From NCBI RefSeq assembly GCF_002632465.1, contig NZ_NIBS01000017.1, positions 1 through 64,000 on the forward strand: a stretch of 64,000 nucleotides of DNA, given 5' to 3'. Below the pieces are notes generated by a model. That model had not been told where the DNA came from. It did not search any database and was given only the letters and a program-made list of their open reading frames with translations. This stretch comes from Xenorhabdus budapestensis. Lineage in GTDB: Bacteria; Pseudomonadota; Gammaproteobacteria; Enterobacterales; Enterobacteriaceae. Position numbers and translations under genes: made by a program. This document shows positions 11,012 to 19,572 of this stretch, piece by piece (within the stretch, counting starts at the first letter, position 1; every line of letters begins with the position of its first letter).

Positions 11012-11623
11012 TTATCGTTTTCGCTTCATGTTACGGAATAAATAAACAATCACACCGACGATTTCCATGTCAGGAGAGAAGGTTATCAAGGGGATACGCG
11101 AGTCATCAACAGATAAAAAATTGGCTGCCCCCCCTTGTTTATAACGATAAACTGAATAGTGCTCTCCGATGCGTGCATAGACTAAATCATCATTGGCGAT
11201 CTCTTCCTGTGTATCCACCACAATCACCGTCCTTTCCGGCGCTTCAGCGCAGCCGGTATTTTGGGTGATGCGATAAGCCCGGCAGGATTCAAACGAGGTT
11301 TGCTGTTCAGAAAAGGCCGGCACCATGAAGAACTCTGGGGTTTCTTGTTCTGCTTCATAAATTTTTACCGGTGCATAACGGTTGTCATGCCTGACAGCAA
11401 AATCAGTATCACCGGACTGCGATTTATGACCACTGCCATCACTAAGCCATTCCGGGCGCACGTCAAGCGCCTTGGCCAAATCAACGAGTCTGCCTGTTTT
11501 GACGGCGTTCCCGGAAAGTAATTTCCATATCATGGATTGTGCCATGCCGGCTTTTTTTGCCAGAGCAGATTGGGTCAGCCCCTTATCTGCCATGGCTTCT
11601 TTTAATCTATCAGCAAGCGTCAT
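11012..11623 (-). CDS. CI-like phage repressor (XRE HTH + S24 peptidase domain)
   Basis: This is the prophage repressor. It has an N-terminal helix-turn-helix (LKEAMADKGLTQSALAKKAGMAQSMIWKLLSG, about residues 7-38) and a C-terminal LexA/S24-like domain (about residues 110-200) with NDDLVYARIGEHYSVYRYK and ending near FRNMKRKR. Repressors of this family hold lytic promoters off and cleave themselves when RecA is activated. I chose ATG 11623 because GAGG stands five bases upstream; a longer frame to 11677 lacks a ribosome binding site. It is divergent from the cro-like gene, with operator half-sites between. Confidence 0.9.
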   Translation of the reverse strand: MTLADRLKEAMADKGLTQSALAKKAGMAQSMIWKLLSGNAVKTGRLVDLAKALDVRPEWLSDGSGHKSQSGDTDFAVRHDNRYAPVKIYEAEQETPEFFMVPAFSEQQTSFESCRAYRITQNTGCAEAPERTVIVVDTQEEIANDDLVYARIGEHYSVYRYKQGGAANFLSVDDSRIPLITFSPDMEIVGVIVYLFRNMKRKR

Positions 11624-11719
11624 AAGTGCCTCATGAGTGGTTCCCGCATTTACGTGAAATACAGGTGATAAGCCCAAGAACCGCTGTCTTGGAACATTTT
11701 TTTCTTATTCTATCTCTAA

Positions 11720-11771
11720 AGTGATACCTTTACAAATACTCCAATAGTGATTTATATTGACTGTTAGTGAT
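11720..11771. promoter_or_regulatory. Rightward operator region (OR-like)
   Basis: Three AGTGAT half-sites in the same orientation start at 11720, 11746 and 11766, between the divergent cI and cro-like genes. They match the hexamer of the leftward palindrome at 10758-10776. The partner half-sites are poorly conserved. Confidence 0.55.
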
Positions 11772-11805
11772 ATTGTTATTGCCGTGGTGTTGGAGAAAGG
11801 AACTA

Positions 11806-12041
11806 ATGAAAAACAGTGTGATAAAAAAAGTGATAGATATCGCAGGCAGTCAGGCCAAATTGGCTCAGGTTCTGGGGTGTGCGCAATCGCTCATCAGTGC
11901 ATGGTTGTACGGAAAAAACGGGTTTCGGTATCACGGGTCCCCGATATTGTGGTTTTTTCAAACGGGGCGGTTCAGGCTCATGAATTGCGTCCTGATCTGC
12001 CTACCGTTTTCCCGCCACCTGAAGCCAAAACCCCTAAATAA
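11806..12041 (+). CDS. Cro-like (YdaS-type) repressor with an internal -1 frameshift
   Basis: The N-terminal part (MKNSVIKKVIDIAGSQAKLA, then LGCAQSLISAWLYGK) is a YdaS/Cro-like helix-turn-helix, and it faces cI across the operators. In the zero frame the reading leaves homology after codon 37. The expected C-terminus (RVSVSRVPDIV, then HELRPDLPTVFPPP) continues in the -1 frame up to 12041. The change coincides with A AAA AAC at 11913-11919. It could be a one-base loss from a run of seven A, a sequencing error, or true -1 frameshifting. The joined product would be about 78 aa, normal for this family. Confidence 0.75.
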
Positions 12042-12142
12042 ATTTCCAATTACCACTGGTGGCGGATGATGCCGGGTGTTTGAGGTGCGTCCGGGATGAA
12101 CATGGGGATGGGATTTAACATACGGTAACAGGGAGAAACAGC

Positions 12143-12925
12143 ATGAGTATGAGTCTGATGGCAAAGGCAATGAGTATCCGGGTGGGCAATCCTCTGAGGA
12201 AACTGGTGCTGATTAAACTAGCCGATAATGCAAACGACAAAGGGGAGTGCTGGCCCTCGTATCAGCATATTGCAGATCACTGTGAATGCAGCAAAAGCGC
12301 CGTGCGAAGTCACATTGGTGTCCTGATTAAGATGGGCTTGCTGACCAAGGAAAATCGGCTGGGTAATCACAACGGGAAAGGGAATGCCTCGAATGTCTAT
12401 TACCTGAATTTATCCGCTGACCCTGTGTCACCCAAAAGCATACCCCCTGTGCCACTGGCTGGCAGCCCTATGCCATCTGCTGACACCCCTGTGCCGCCAA
12501 ATGGCAGACCCCCTATGCCGTCAGATGGCACCAGAATCAGTCACTCTTTTGAACCAGTCAAGGAATCAGTCAAAGAACCTATAAAACCCCAAGGGGCTGG
12601 GCAGGAAAAACAGGCAAAAAAATCAGTATTCGATCCCCTGACGGCCAAACCCGAGAATGTCAGTGCCGAAATGTGGGCGGATTGGGTGACATTCAGGCAG
12701 GAAATCAGGAAACCCCTGACCGAAACCAGTTGCCGCCAGCAGGCCAGGCAATTAGCGGGATGCACTCATCCTGACGAGGTGATTTGCACCTCCATTGCCA
12801 ACAGTTGGCAAGGGTTATTTCCTGACAAGCAGAAATCTGGTCGGCAGCCCCAAGTCAACACCCATAGCGGATTTGAGCACAAGTGTTATGAATCACACGG
12901 CGCGAGCTGGACAAAAAATCTTTAA
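12143..12925 (+). CDS. Phage replication protein O-like, HTH domain
   Basis: This 260-aa protein has an N-terminal winged helix (KLADNANDKGECWPSYQHIADHCECSKSAVRSHI, HTH_36 type). It is followed by a Pro-rich linker with repeated short PMPS/PVP units (about residues 95-135) and a C-terminal domain. In lambdoid phages such proteins bind the origin and recruit the helicase loader. It precedes DnaC-like and DnaB-like genes, completing a replication module. GGGAG precedes ATG 12143; ATG 12158 is a possible alternative. Confidence 0.8.
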   Translation: MSMSLMAKAMSIRVGNPLRKLVLIKLADNANDKGECWPSYQHIADHCECSKSAVRSHIGVLIKMGLLTKENRLGNHNGKGNASNVYYLNLSADPVSPKSIPPVPLAGSPMPSADTPVPPNGRPPMPSDGTRISHSFEPVKESVKEPIKPQGAGQEKQAKKSVFDPLTAKPENVSAEMWADWVTFRQEIRKPLTETSCRQQARQLAGCTHPDEVICTSIANSWQGLFPDKQKSGRQPQVNTHSGFEHKCYESHGASWTKNL

Positions 12926-12937
12926 GGAGCAGCAGAC

Positions 12938-13525
12938 GTGATGGAAACAACGGAACCGGGAATATTGAAAATCGTTCCCCGCTTTGCGCAGGCCAGCTTT
13001 GCCACCTACCAGCCACAGAACCGCAGGGCAGAAACCAATCTGAAAACCTGTCAGGGCTACGTCCAGACATGGGCGGAACGCAAGCGAGCAGGGGAAGGTA
13101 TGATCCTGTGTGGGCGTCAGGGCACAGGCAAAACTCACCTTGCCGTCGCCCTCTGCCGTGAAATTGCAACAGGCTATGATGAAGCGGTTTTTATCACCAC
13201 TGCGTCACGCATCATCCGGGCGTTTCGTCGCTCATGGAACAGCGAGGGTGAAATGAGTGAATTTGACACTCTGAAATTTTACAGCGAGCTGGATTTGCTG
13301 GTGATTGACGAAATCGGCGTGCAGTACGGCACGGAGTCTGAACGCCATATTCTGTTTGAGGTACTGAATAATCGCTATGAAGACCTGCTGCCCACCATTC
13401 TGATCAGTAATTTGCCCGTGACTGAGCTGGCGCAGTTTTTGGGTGACCGGACGCTGGATAGAGTGTTTCAGGGCGGCACGGTATTGGCCTTTGACTGGGA
13501 AAGCTACCGGAGGGAAATCGCATGA
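12938..13525 (+). CDS. DnaC-like helicase loader (AAA+ ATPase)
   Basis: This 195-aa ATPase has a Walker A motif [11 protein letters not shown] near residues 57-67 and Walker B LLVIDEIG near residue 120. It belongs to the DnaC/IstB group and probably loads a replicative helicase on phage DNA. Its stop overlaps the start of the DnaB-like gene by 4 bp, so translation is coupled. It is slightly shorter than host DnaC (245 aa), losing N-terminal residues. Confidence 0.88.
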   Translation: MMETTEPGILKIVPRFAQASFATYQPQNRRAETNLKTCQGYVQTWAERKRAGEGMILCGRQGTGKTHLAVALCREIATGYDEAVFITTASRIIRAFRRSWNSEGEMSEFDTLKFYSELDLLVIDEIGVQYGTESERHILFEVLNNRYEDLLPTILISNLPVTELAQFLGDRTLDRVFQGGTVLAFDWESYRREIA

Positions 13526-14883
13526 ATGTCTATGATTTGGAAATGGCCGTTATCAGTGGCTTGTTATCCGGCGGGGCAACACCGGACGCTTACGATGTAT
13601 TAGCGATGCTACCGGATGAGGCGTTCAGCTCCGTTCATCTGCGCCGGGTGTACGGAGAAATCAAAAGGCAGGCCCTGAGCAGTGCGATTATCGATCCCTT
13701 TTTCATTGCGGATGCGATGGGTGAAGAACGCGGTATTCTGGCTCACCTACTCGAACTGGCCAAAACGCCGGTCTGGCGAGCCAATTTAAAAGGCTATGCG
13801 GAAAAAGTCATGCGTTACTGGCGGGTACGTCAAGTCACTGAGCTGATTAACCGTTACCAGCAAGAGATTCAAGCCTGTGGCAATCACACGCAAGCGGAAG
13901 CACTGATTGAGGCGTTTGCGTCCCAGTTTAATGGGATATCCCAGAGCGAGAGTAGCTTACAACCTGTTGTCATCGGTACCTTACTGGACAGGTACGTTGA
14001 AACACTGGAGGCGCGCAATCAGGGCAAGACCGGTATGATCCTGACGGGCATTGAGCCGCTGGACGAACTGACCGGCGGATTTAACCCGACTGACCTGATT
14101 TTGCTGGGCGGACGTCCGGGCATGGGAAAAACGGAACTGGCCCTGTGCATGATTGACGGCATGACCTGCGACGGCGGTGGTGCTTTGTTGTTTTCCATGG
14201 AAATGGCGGCGCAACAAATTGCCGAGCGCATGGTGGCGAGTTCGGCGGCGATGCCGGTGTCTAAACTCAGGAACTGTGAACTGTATGATGAGGACTGGGG
14301 GCGGATTGGCAATGCACTGGGTTCGCTCATCGACCGGGATATTCATGTGCTGGATGCCAGCGACCTGAGTATCGAACAAATTTGCGCTATCAGTGAAACT
14401 CATAAGCGTCGTCACCCGAACTTAAAGGGCATTTTCGTCGACTATCTTGGGTTGATTAGAAAACCCCGGGCTGACCGCCACGACTTAGCTGTGGCAGAAA
14501 TATCGAAAGCACTGAAAGGCTTGGCGAAACGGCTGCATACTCCGGTCACGGCTTTGAGCCAGCTCTCAAGGGACGTGGATAAGCGTCCTTTGCATCAGCG
14601 CCGCCCGATAGCGGCTGACTTACGTGATTCCGGCTCACTGGAGCAGGATGCGGATCGCATTATTTTTACTTATCGGGATGGGGTGTATAACCCACTCAGC
14701 CCCGCCAGTCAGTACGCGGAAATTATTCTGGAGAAGAACCGTCACGGGCAAACCGGCACGGTTTATCAGGCATTCCGGCACGGTCATTACCTGCCGACGG
14801 ATCAGATATCGGCAGCCGAAATTTGCCGCAGGTCGCAACAAACCCAACAAAAACAACGTCGTTATGCCGACAGGGCGCTTTAA
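13522..14883 (+). CDS. DnaB-like replicative helicase
   Basis: This 453-aa protein has the two DnaB domains. The N-terminal domain spans about residues 1-110. The RecA-like helicase core has Walker [14 protein letters not shown] (about residues 193-205), Walker B FVDYLGLI, and the [12 protein letters not shown] / [13 protein letters not shown] motif region. It unwinds DNA at the phage fork. The coupled DnaC-like gene upstream suggests that the phage brings both helicase and loader. Confidence 0.93.
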   Translation: MNVYDLEMAVISGLLSGGATPDAYDVLAMLPDEAFSSVHLRRVYGEIKRQALSSAIIDPFFIADAMGEERGILAHLLELAKTPVWRANLKGYAEKVMRYWRVRQVTELINRYQQEIQACGNHTQAEALIEAFASQFNGISQSESSLQPVVIGTLLDRYVETLEARNQGKTGMILTGIEPLDELTGGFNPTDLILLGGRPGMGKTELALCMIDGMTCDGGGALLFSMEMAAQQIAERMVASSAAMPVSKLRNCELYDEDWGRIGNALGSLIDRDIHVLDASDLSIEQICAISETHKRRHPNLKGIFVDYLGLIRKPRADRHDLAVAEISKALKGLAKRLHTPVTALSQLSRDVDKRPLHQRRPIAADLRDSGSLEQDADRIIFTYRDGVYNPLSPASQYAEIILEKNRHGQTGTVYQAFRHGHYLPTDQISAAEICRRSQQTQQKQRRYADRAL

Positions 14884-14901
14884 TCACAGGGGAGTGCATG
14901 A

Positions 14902-15291
14902 ATGCGTGATATTCAGTTAGTGATGGAGCGCTGGGGCGCATGGGCTGCGGATAATCGTGACGGGGTTTACTGGTCTTCCATTGCGGCAGGTTTCAAAGGG
15001 TTAATCCCGAACCGGGTGAAATCCCGCGTACAGTGTTGTGATGACGATGCCATGATTATCGCCAGTTGCATGGCAAAACTGAATCAACAGTGTAACGATG
15101 CGCACGATCTGCTATTTGATTATTACGTGTTCGGTAAAACCTTTATGCAACTCGCCCATGATCATCATTGTTCGGATACGCACATCGGGAAGCGATTACA
15201 AAAGGCCGAAGGCGTTATTGAAGGGATGTTAATGATGCTGGATATTGCACTGGACATGGATAAAGACATCCCGTTAATGCAATATCCATGA
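14902..15291 (+). CDS. Antitermination protein Q
   Basis: This 129-aa protein resembles the phage antitermination Q family (PF06530-like): [17 protein letters not shown] near the N-terminus, then a helix-turn-helix-like segment [31 protein letters not shown] lets RNA polymerase pass terminators to express late genes. The gene follows replication genes and is followed by a strong terminator at 15392-15418 ahead of the late region, the expected arrangement. Confidence 0.85.
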   Translation: MRDIQLVMERWGAWAADNRDGVYWSSIAAGFKGLIPNRVKSRVQCCDDDAMIIASCMAKLNQQCNDAHDLLFDYYVFGKTFMQLAHDHHCSDTHIGKRLQKAEGVIEGMLMMLDIALDMDKDIPLMQYP

Positions 15292-15391
15292 TGTGACTGC
15301 ATATAAAAATAACGCTTTACGATCGTAAAAACGGTGCTATTGTGATAAACGTGATAGCAAAGTCACCCAGCTTATTAATACCAGACAGCTT

Positions 15392-15418
15392 AAACCTTGC
15401 CCCGTGCAAGGTTTTTTT
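15392..15418 (+). terminator. Terminator downstream of Q
   Basis: The perfect stem aaaccttgc/gcaaggttt with a 5-nt loop is followed by a T run. In lambdoid phages a terminator in this position is the target of Q antitermination. Confidence 0.8.
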
Positions 15419-15511
15419 ACGCCTGAAATAAAACATAAGACTTGCTGTTGTCTTTGGTCAGAGTTACATGTGTGTTCATGCATAAAAACTGCCCGGAGGG
15501 TTAAATTTATC

Positions 15512-15712
15512 ATGCTAAAACATGAAGATATGACAATAACAGCCGCCTGTGTTTTAGACGCCGTTCCTTTGCATACGTGGTTTTCTGTTTCTGAAGTGTC
15601 TAAATTAATGGGGCTGCCTGAGCCCCGTTGCCAATTACTGTTAACGCAATTTCGTCTGGCGGGTTTAATGGAAAGCCGGGAAGATGACACGTTTTTCAAA
15701 CGTTCTCCCTGA
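15512..15712 (+). CDS. Small prophage protein, possible HTH
   Basis: This 66-aa product includes FSVSEVSKLMGLPEPRCQLLLTQF, which looks like a short helix-turn-helix. I do not assign it to a family. A GGAGGG lies 12 bases before ATG 15512; ATG 15530 would give a shorter form. It sits between the Q terminator and a second small terminator at 15742, as a single-gene unit. Confidence 0.5.
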   Translation: MLKHEDMTITAACVLDAVPLHTWFSVSEVSKLMGLPEPRCQLLLTQFRLAGLMESREDDTFFKRSP

Positions 15713-15741
15713 TGGGGGTATTTCCCAGAACGTGAAAGTGT

Positions 15742-15763
15742 AGCCGGTAAATGCCGGCTTTTC
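15742..15763 (+). terminator. Small terminator
   Basis: The stem agccgg/ccggct is followed by tttt, about 30 nt after the small HTH gene. Confidence 0.6.
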
Positions 15764-15811
15764 GTGTTGTGGTTTTCCTGAGAACAGTCAGCGTCGAGAG
15801 GAAAAAAGCGG

Positions 15812-16849
15812 ATGGATTTACGCCCTGTCACCTTAGTCAACGATGACTCCCTGAAATTTATCAAAACCCTGCCTGATAACTGCATCGACTTAATTGCCAC
15901 GGACCCGCCGTACTTTCGCGTGAAAGATTGTCACTGGGATAACCAGTGGGAGGATGCCACGGCCTACCTTGCGTGGCTGGATGAAGTGCTGGCTGAATTC
16001 TGGCGGATACTGAAACCGAACGGCAGCCTGTATATGTTCTGCGGTTCGCGTCTGGCCTCGGATACGGAACTGCTGGTGCGGGAACGGTTTAACGTGCTGA
16101 ACCATATTATCTGGGCGAAACCGTCTGGCCCGTGGCGCAGGCAGCATAAAGAAAGCCTGCGGATGTATTTTCCGGCCACAGAACGTATTATTTTTGCCGA
16201 ACATTACCAAGGTCCCTATCACCCGAAAGGCGATGGCTATTTCAAACAATGCCGGGAACTAAAACAGTCGGTGTTTAAACCGCTGGTGGATTATTTTCGT
16301 GATGCTCGTAAAGCGTTAGGCATCACGGCAAAAGACATACACAAAGCCACCGGAAAGCAGATGGCCAGTCACTGGTTCAGCGATAGTCAATGGCAGTTAC
16401 CCAGTGAAACTGACTACCAAAAGTTGCAGGGACTGTTTGAGCGTATCGCTAACGAAAAGCACCAGCGTGGTGAACTGAACACCCCGTATCCTGAGCTGGT
16501 GGACTCTCATTTCACCCTGTCGCGTCAGTATGATGAATTGCGGCAGGAATATGGCTTAATGCGCCGTTCGTTCTCAGTCACGGCAGCAGTGCCTTATACC
16601 GACGTCTGGCAGTTTGCACCTGTTCAGTATTATCCAGGCAAGCACCCTTGCGAAAAGCCCGCTGATTTAATGGCACATATTATCCAGTCCAGCAGCCGGG
16701 AAGGGGATGTGGTGGCCGATTTCTTTATGGGTTCTGGGGCAACGTTAAAAGCGGCGTTAAAGTTAAATCGTCGTGTTTTGGGTGTGGAGCTGGAAGAGGC
16801 ACGGTTTAAGCAGACTGTACAGGAGATCAACGGGCAGTTGTCAACTTAG
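15812..16849 (+). CDS. Phage DNA methyltransferase (DPPY type)
   Basis: This 345-aa site-specific DNA methyltransferase has the catalytic motif DPPYFRVKD near residue 30, which comes before the AdoMet-binding region DFFMGSGATLKAALKL near residue 300. This is the beta-class order of N4-cytosine/N6-adenine enzymes. The middle portion (about residues 130-260) would hold target recognition and contains an HTH-like KALGITAKDIHKATGKQM. No restriction partner is adjacent, so it is an orphan methylase, probably protecting phage DNA or altering regulation. Confidence 0.88.
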   Translation: MDLRPVTLVNDDSLKFIKTLPDNCIDLIATDPPYFRVKDCHWDNQWEDATAYLAWLDEVLAEFWRILKPNGSLYMFCGSRLASDTELLVRERFNVLNHIIWAKPSGPWRRQHKESLRMYFPATERIIFAEHYQGPYHPKGDGYFKQCRELKQSVFKPLVDYFRDARKALGITAKDIHKATGKQMASHWFSDSQWQLPSETDYQKLQGLFERIANEKHQRGELNTPYPELVDSHFTLSRQYDELRQEYGLMRRSFSVTAAVPYTDVWQFAPVQYYPGKHPCEKPADLMAHIIQSSSREGDVVADFFMGSGATLKAALKLNRRVLGVELEEARFKQTVQEINGQLST

Positions 16850-16919
16850 CGTTTACAACTCAACTCACCGGAATGACCGGATAGTTGAAGTGGTTCGGCA
16901 ATACCTAACCACTTCATCA

Positions 16920-17201
16920 TTACAGATGTGCAAATATCGGCCTGATTTCGGGGCGCTGTTGTTGAGAAGCCTGCCACAACTCATACTGGGACTGCATATT
17001 TGTCCACATTTCGGCACTGGTTCCTAATGCCGCTTCTAAACGAAGTGCCATATCTGCGGATATGCCTGCGCTGCCATTTAAAATACGGGATAAAGCCACA
17101 CGGGTGACACCCAGCGCTTTCGCAGCTTCGGTAACAGAAATGTCGCCTAAATATTCGCGTAAGACAATGCCGGGATGTGCGGGATTATACATTCTGCTCA
17201 T
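16920..17201 (-). CDS. HigA-family antitoxin
   Basis: This 93-aa XRE helix-turn-helix protein begins NPAHPGIVLREYLGD, the signature of HigA/VapI antitoxins. The HTH is VTEAAKALGVTRVALSRILNG. It would neutralise the upstream HigB-like RNase and repress their promoter. It starts 11 bp after the toxin stop in the usual toxin-first higBA order, transcribed against the surrounding late genes. Confidence 0.9.
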   Translation of the reverse strand: MSRMYNPAHPGIVLREYLGDISVTEAAKALGVTRVALSRILNGSAGISADMALRLEAALGTSAEMWTNMQSQYELWQASQQQRPEIRPIFAHL

Positions 17202-17212
17202 TATGTGATTCC

Positions 17213-17494
17213 TCAGTGATAATCTTGATAATTAACCAAGATGGCATCTTCGCCTTCAAAGCGAAATGTCAGCCGCCAGTTCCCGTTGACAGAAACAGCC
17301 CAGTGGCCTTTTAAATCAGCGCCTTTTAACGGGTGTAATTTCCAGCCGGGCGCGTTCATGTCATCGGGTTTTTTGGCGGTGTTTAACGCGGTTAATTGAA
17401 TATTCAGTTTTACAGCATGGTTTGCCTGAATGCCTGCTGTAGAGCCTGTTTTAAAGAATTTTTCTAACCCTTTATGTTTAAAACTCTTAATCAT
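17213..17494 (-). CDS. HigB/RelE-family toxin
   Basis: This 93-aa RelE-superfamily toxin would cleave ribosome-bound mRNA. MIKSFKHKGLEKFFKTGSTAG and GHWAVSVNGNWRLTFRF near the C-terminus are typical of HigB. A perfect operator-like inverted repeat lies 12 bp upstream. The pair may stabilise the prophage or act in phage exclusion; which one cannot be read here. Confidence 0.88.
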   Translation of the reverse strand: MIKSFKHKGLEKFFKTGSTAGIQANHAVKLNIQLTALNTAKKPDDMNAPGWKLHPLKGADLKGHWAVSVNGNWRLTFRFEGEDAILVNYQDYH

Positions 17495-17505
17495 TGTGCG
17501 CCGCC

Positions 17506-17529
17506 GTATACTGTATAGCGTCAGTATAC
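17506..17529. promoter_or_regulatory. higBA operator
   Basis: Perfect 8-bp inverted repeats gtatactg and cagtatac, separated by 8 bp, lie directly before higB. This is a typical autoregulatory site for an XRE antitoxin dimer. Confidence 0.65.
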
Positions 17530-17677
17530 GTTAAGTGTGTGCAGTGTCAACCGACTTTGCCACCGCAATCACTCTCATCACATCTGTATCCACGTATTGC
17601 GGCTGGCATCCTATTAACTCACTCACAAGGGCTGACGTCACTCACCCCACAGATACCTATTGCTCTAATGGGGGAAT

Positions 17678-18016
17678 ATGAAAATGAAAGAAGATCCTGA
17701 TGTCTGGGGACACCTCGGTGACTGGCTTATTTCAATAAAAGAACAAGGCATAGGGGCGGTACTCGCCGGAACAATGGCATTTCTCCGAGGTCGCTATAAT
17801 GGTGTAGGTTGGTTAAAAGTATCTATCGATGCCTTTATATGTGCCATGTTTGCCTGGTTCATTCGTGATGTATTAAATCTGTTTGGTCTGAATCCTGATT
17901 TAGCTTATATCGGCAGTGTGGTGATGGGTTATTTAGGGGCAGACTTTATCGGCCAATGGCTGCGTAAAGCGGCAGAGAAAAGAACGGGAGCATCTTCTGA
18001 TGGAAATCAGCGATAA
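17678..18016 (+). CDS. Phage holin
   Basis: This 112-aa inner-membrane protein has three hydrophobic segments (around GAVLAGTMAFL, VSIDAFICAMFAWFIRDVL and LAYIGSVVMGYLGADFIG) and a charged C-terminus (RKAAEKRTG). It fits the lambda/HP1-type holins that open the membrane at lysis. It overlaps the endolysin gene by 17 bp, starting the lysis cassette. The start may be ATG 17678 or 17684. Confidence 0.85.
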   Translation: MKMKEDPDVWGHLGDWLISIKEQGIGAVLAGTMAFLRGRYNGVGWLKVSIDAFICAMFAWFIRDVLNLFGLNPDLAYIGSVVMGYLGADFIGQWLRKAAEKRTGASSDGNQR

Positions 18017-18434
18017 AGGCCTTGAGTGCATCAAACAATATGAAGGCCTGAAACGAAAAGCCTATCCTGATCCAGCAACAGGTGGCGTGCCTTGGACCAT
18101 TGGTTATGGCCATATAAAAGGGGTTAAAAAAGGGGATGTGATTACAGAGCAGCAAGCCGAAGCATTCCTACATGATGATCTCCAACCTATTTACATCACA
18201 TTAAAGCAATGGGTTAAAGTTCCTTTGAGTCAAAGCCAGTTCGATGCCCTATGCTCGTTTATATTCAATTGTGGCTGTGGTAACTTTTCGGGTTCCACTT
18301 TATTGAAGAAACTCAATCAAGGTGATTATTCAGGTGCAGCAGCAGAGTTTTCCCGCTGGAATAAAGTGGCAGGCAAGGTCATGCGTGGGCTGGATAATCG
18401 TCGGGCATCTGAACGCCAGATGTTTTTATCATGA
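18000..18434 (+). CDS. Endolysin (GH24 lysozyme)
   Basis: This 144-aa muramidase cleaves peptidoglycan at the end of the phage cycle. The catalytic triad of T4-type lysozymes is visible as Glu15, Asp24 and Thr33 in QYEGLKRKAYPDP..WTIGYGH. There is no signal or SAR segment, so export depends on the holin. It is embedded in the holin-endolysin-Rz cassette with overlapping ends. Confidence 0.93.
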   Translation: MEISDKGLECIKQYEGLKRKAYPDPATGGVPWTIGYGHIKGVKKGDVITEQQAEAFLHDDLQPIYITLKQWVKVPLSQSQFDALCSFIFNCGCGNFSGSTLLKKLNQGDYSGAAAEFSRWNKVAGKVMRGLDNRRASERQMFLS

Positions 18435-18883
18435 AGTTCAATTTCACCTCCGGCGTTGTTATTGCATTGATGATTTCCTCATCCGCTACCTTCTTATACC
18501 GCTCTGGCTATAAGAAACAGCTCGGCATTAATAGCGACCAAATAACTGAAATCCAGCAACTGACTGACACTATTAACTACCAGAACACGCATATTGAAAT
18601 ACTGCATGAACTGGATACCCGCCACACTCAGGAACTTGCCAATGCCAAGACTGAAATTGACACTCTTCGGGCTGATGTTGCCGCTGGCCGTCGTAAACTG
18701 CTCATCCAAGCCACCTGTCCTGTGTCAGAAACCACTTCCTCCGGCAGCGTGGGCGATGCAGGGCCCCCACAACTTACAGAGTCAGCTAAACAAAATTATT
18801 ACGATCTCCTCCGAATGATGGTGGAGAACGTGCAGCAGACCAAGTACTTACAAGATTACATCAAAACGGAGTGTTTGTACTAA
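18431..18883 (+). CDS. Rz-like i-spanin
   Basis: This 150-aa protein has an N-terminal membrane anchor (SGVVIALMISSSATFLY) and a long coiled coil (about residues 25-85) reaching into the periplasm. With an outer-membrane Rz1 it fuses the two membranes at lysis. It overlaps the endolysin stop by 4 bp and contains a complete Rz1-like gene in another frame. Confidence 0.8.
   Translation: MKFNFTSGVVIALMISSSATFLYRSGYKKQLGINSDQITEIQQLTDTINYQNTHIEILHELDTRHTQELANAKTEIDTLRADVAAGRRKLLIQATCPVSETTSSGSVGDAGPPQLTESAKQNYYDLLRMMVENVQQTKYLQDYIKTECLY
18642..18818 (+). CDS. Rz1-like o-spanin lipoprotein, nested in Rz
   Basis: This 58-aa gene lies wholly inside the Rz gene in the +1 frame. The product starts MPRLKLTLFGLMLPLAVVNC, a signal sequence ending in a cysteine, and continues with a Pro-rich segment (SSKPPVLCQKPLPPAAW) typical of Rz1. 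The residue before the cysteine is Asn, which is unusual in a lipobox. The nested layout is the lambda Rz/Rz1 type. Confidence 0.7.
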   Translation: MPRLKLTLFGLMLPLAVVNCSSKPPVLCQKPLPPAAWAMQGPHNLQSQLNKIITISSE

Positions 18884-19034
18884 TAGCTATCCCACCATAT
18901 TGAACAGTGGGGGATTATATAAACCGAGGTAGTTATTTATTCTGAATAGGTTAAAACTCAAGGTCACAAAACATATTGAAAGTTCCAATTTTTTTCAAGG
19001 ATAATAACCTCACGATCACTTAATGAGGTTCTTT

Positions 19035-19532
19035 ATGGATACAGATTTGATTAGTTTTGAAGCCATGATAGCGGCACAGCAATCAGCCAAATGGGCATAT
19101 TGGGCAATGTTTGGTACTTGGTTTGCGGGAATTGCAACTTTTTTCGCTGTATTAGTAGCTTTGTTTAACGCGTCTGCTTGGAAAAATCAATTGATAGTGA
19201 AGGAAGAACAACTATGGGCTACTGCACTGATGCAATATATCTCTTGTCTTGACAAATGCCCTGATATAATAACAAGTGACGAAAGAATGCAATACTCAAC
19301 TGAATTAAGCAAACTTGATGGTACTTATGATTTATTGCTTACCCAATTTGCATCATTAAAAATAGCATTAATGGTTAGCAAAACTGGAACCAACAAGTTT
19401 GAAACTAAATATAAGGATAAGTTTAATAACTTTATGCCTTTTCATTACTCTTATATCTGTGGAAGCATGGAAAGGGATGTATTATTAGATGTATTACCAG
19501 AACTGACTAAAGGTTTAATAGAATTCAAGTAA
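19035..19532 (+). CDS. Membrane-anchored protein of unknown function
   Basis: This 165-aa protein has one strong N-terminal membrane segment (WAYWAMFGTWFAGIATFFAVLVALF, about residues 21-45) and a soluble rest with no recognised motif. ATG 19035 follows GAGG by 5 bases. Its base composition is more AT-rich than the neighbouring head genes, and it has its own terminator. It is a single-gene insert between lysis and packaging, a usual place for lysogenic-conversion (moron) genes such as exclusion factors. Confidence 0.6.
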   Translation: MDTDLISFEAMIAAQQSAKWAYWAMFGTWFAGIATFFAVLVALFNASAWKNQLIVKEEQLWATALMQYISCLDKCPDIITSDERMQYSTELSKLDGTYDLLLTQFASLKIALMVSKTGTNKFETKYKDKFNNFMPFHYSYICGSMERDVLLDVLPELTKGLIEFK

Positions 19533-19553
19533 ACCACCTTCGGGTGGTTTTTT
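19531..19553 (+). terminator. Terminator of the membrane-protein gene
   Basis: The stem aaaccacc/ggtggttt with a ttcg tetraloop and T run overlaps the stop codon region. It is a very strong Rho-independent terminator. Confidence 0.9.
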
Positions 19554-19572
19554 GCTATGTGGAGGCCAGAAT

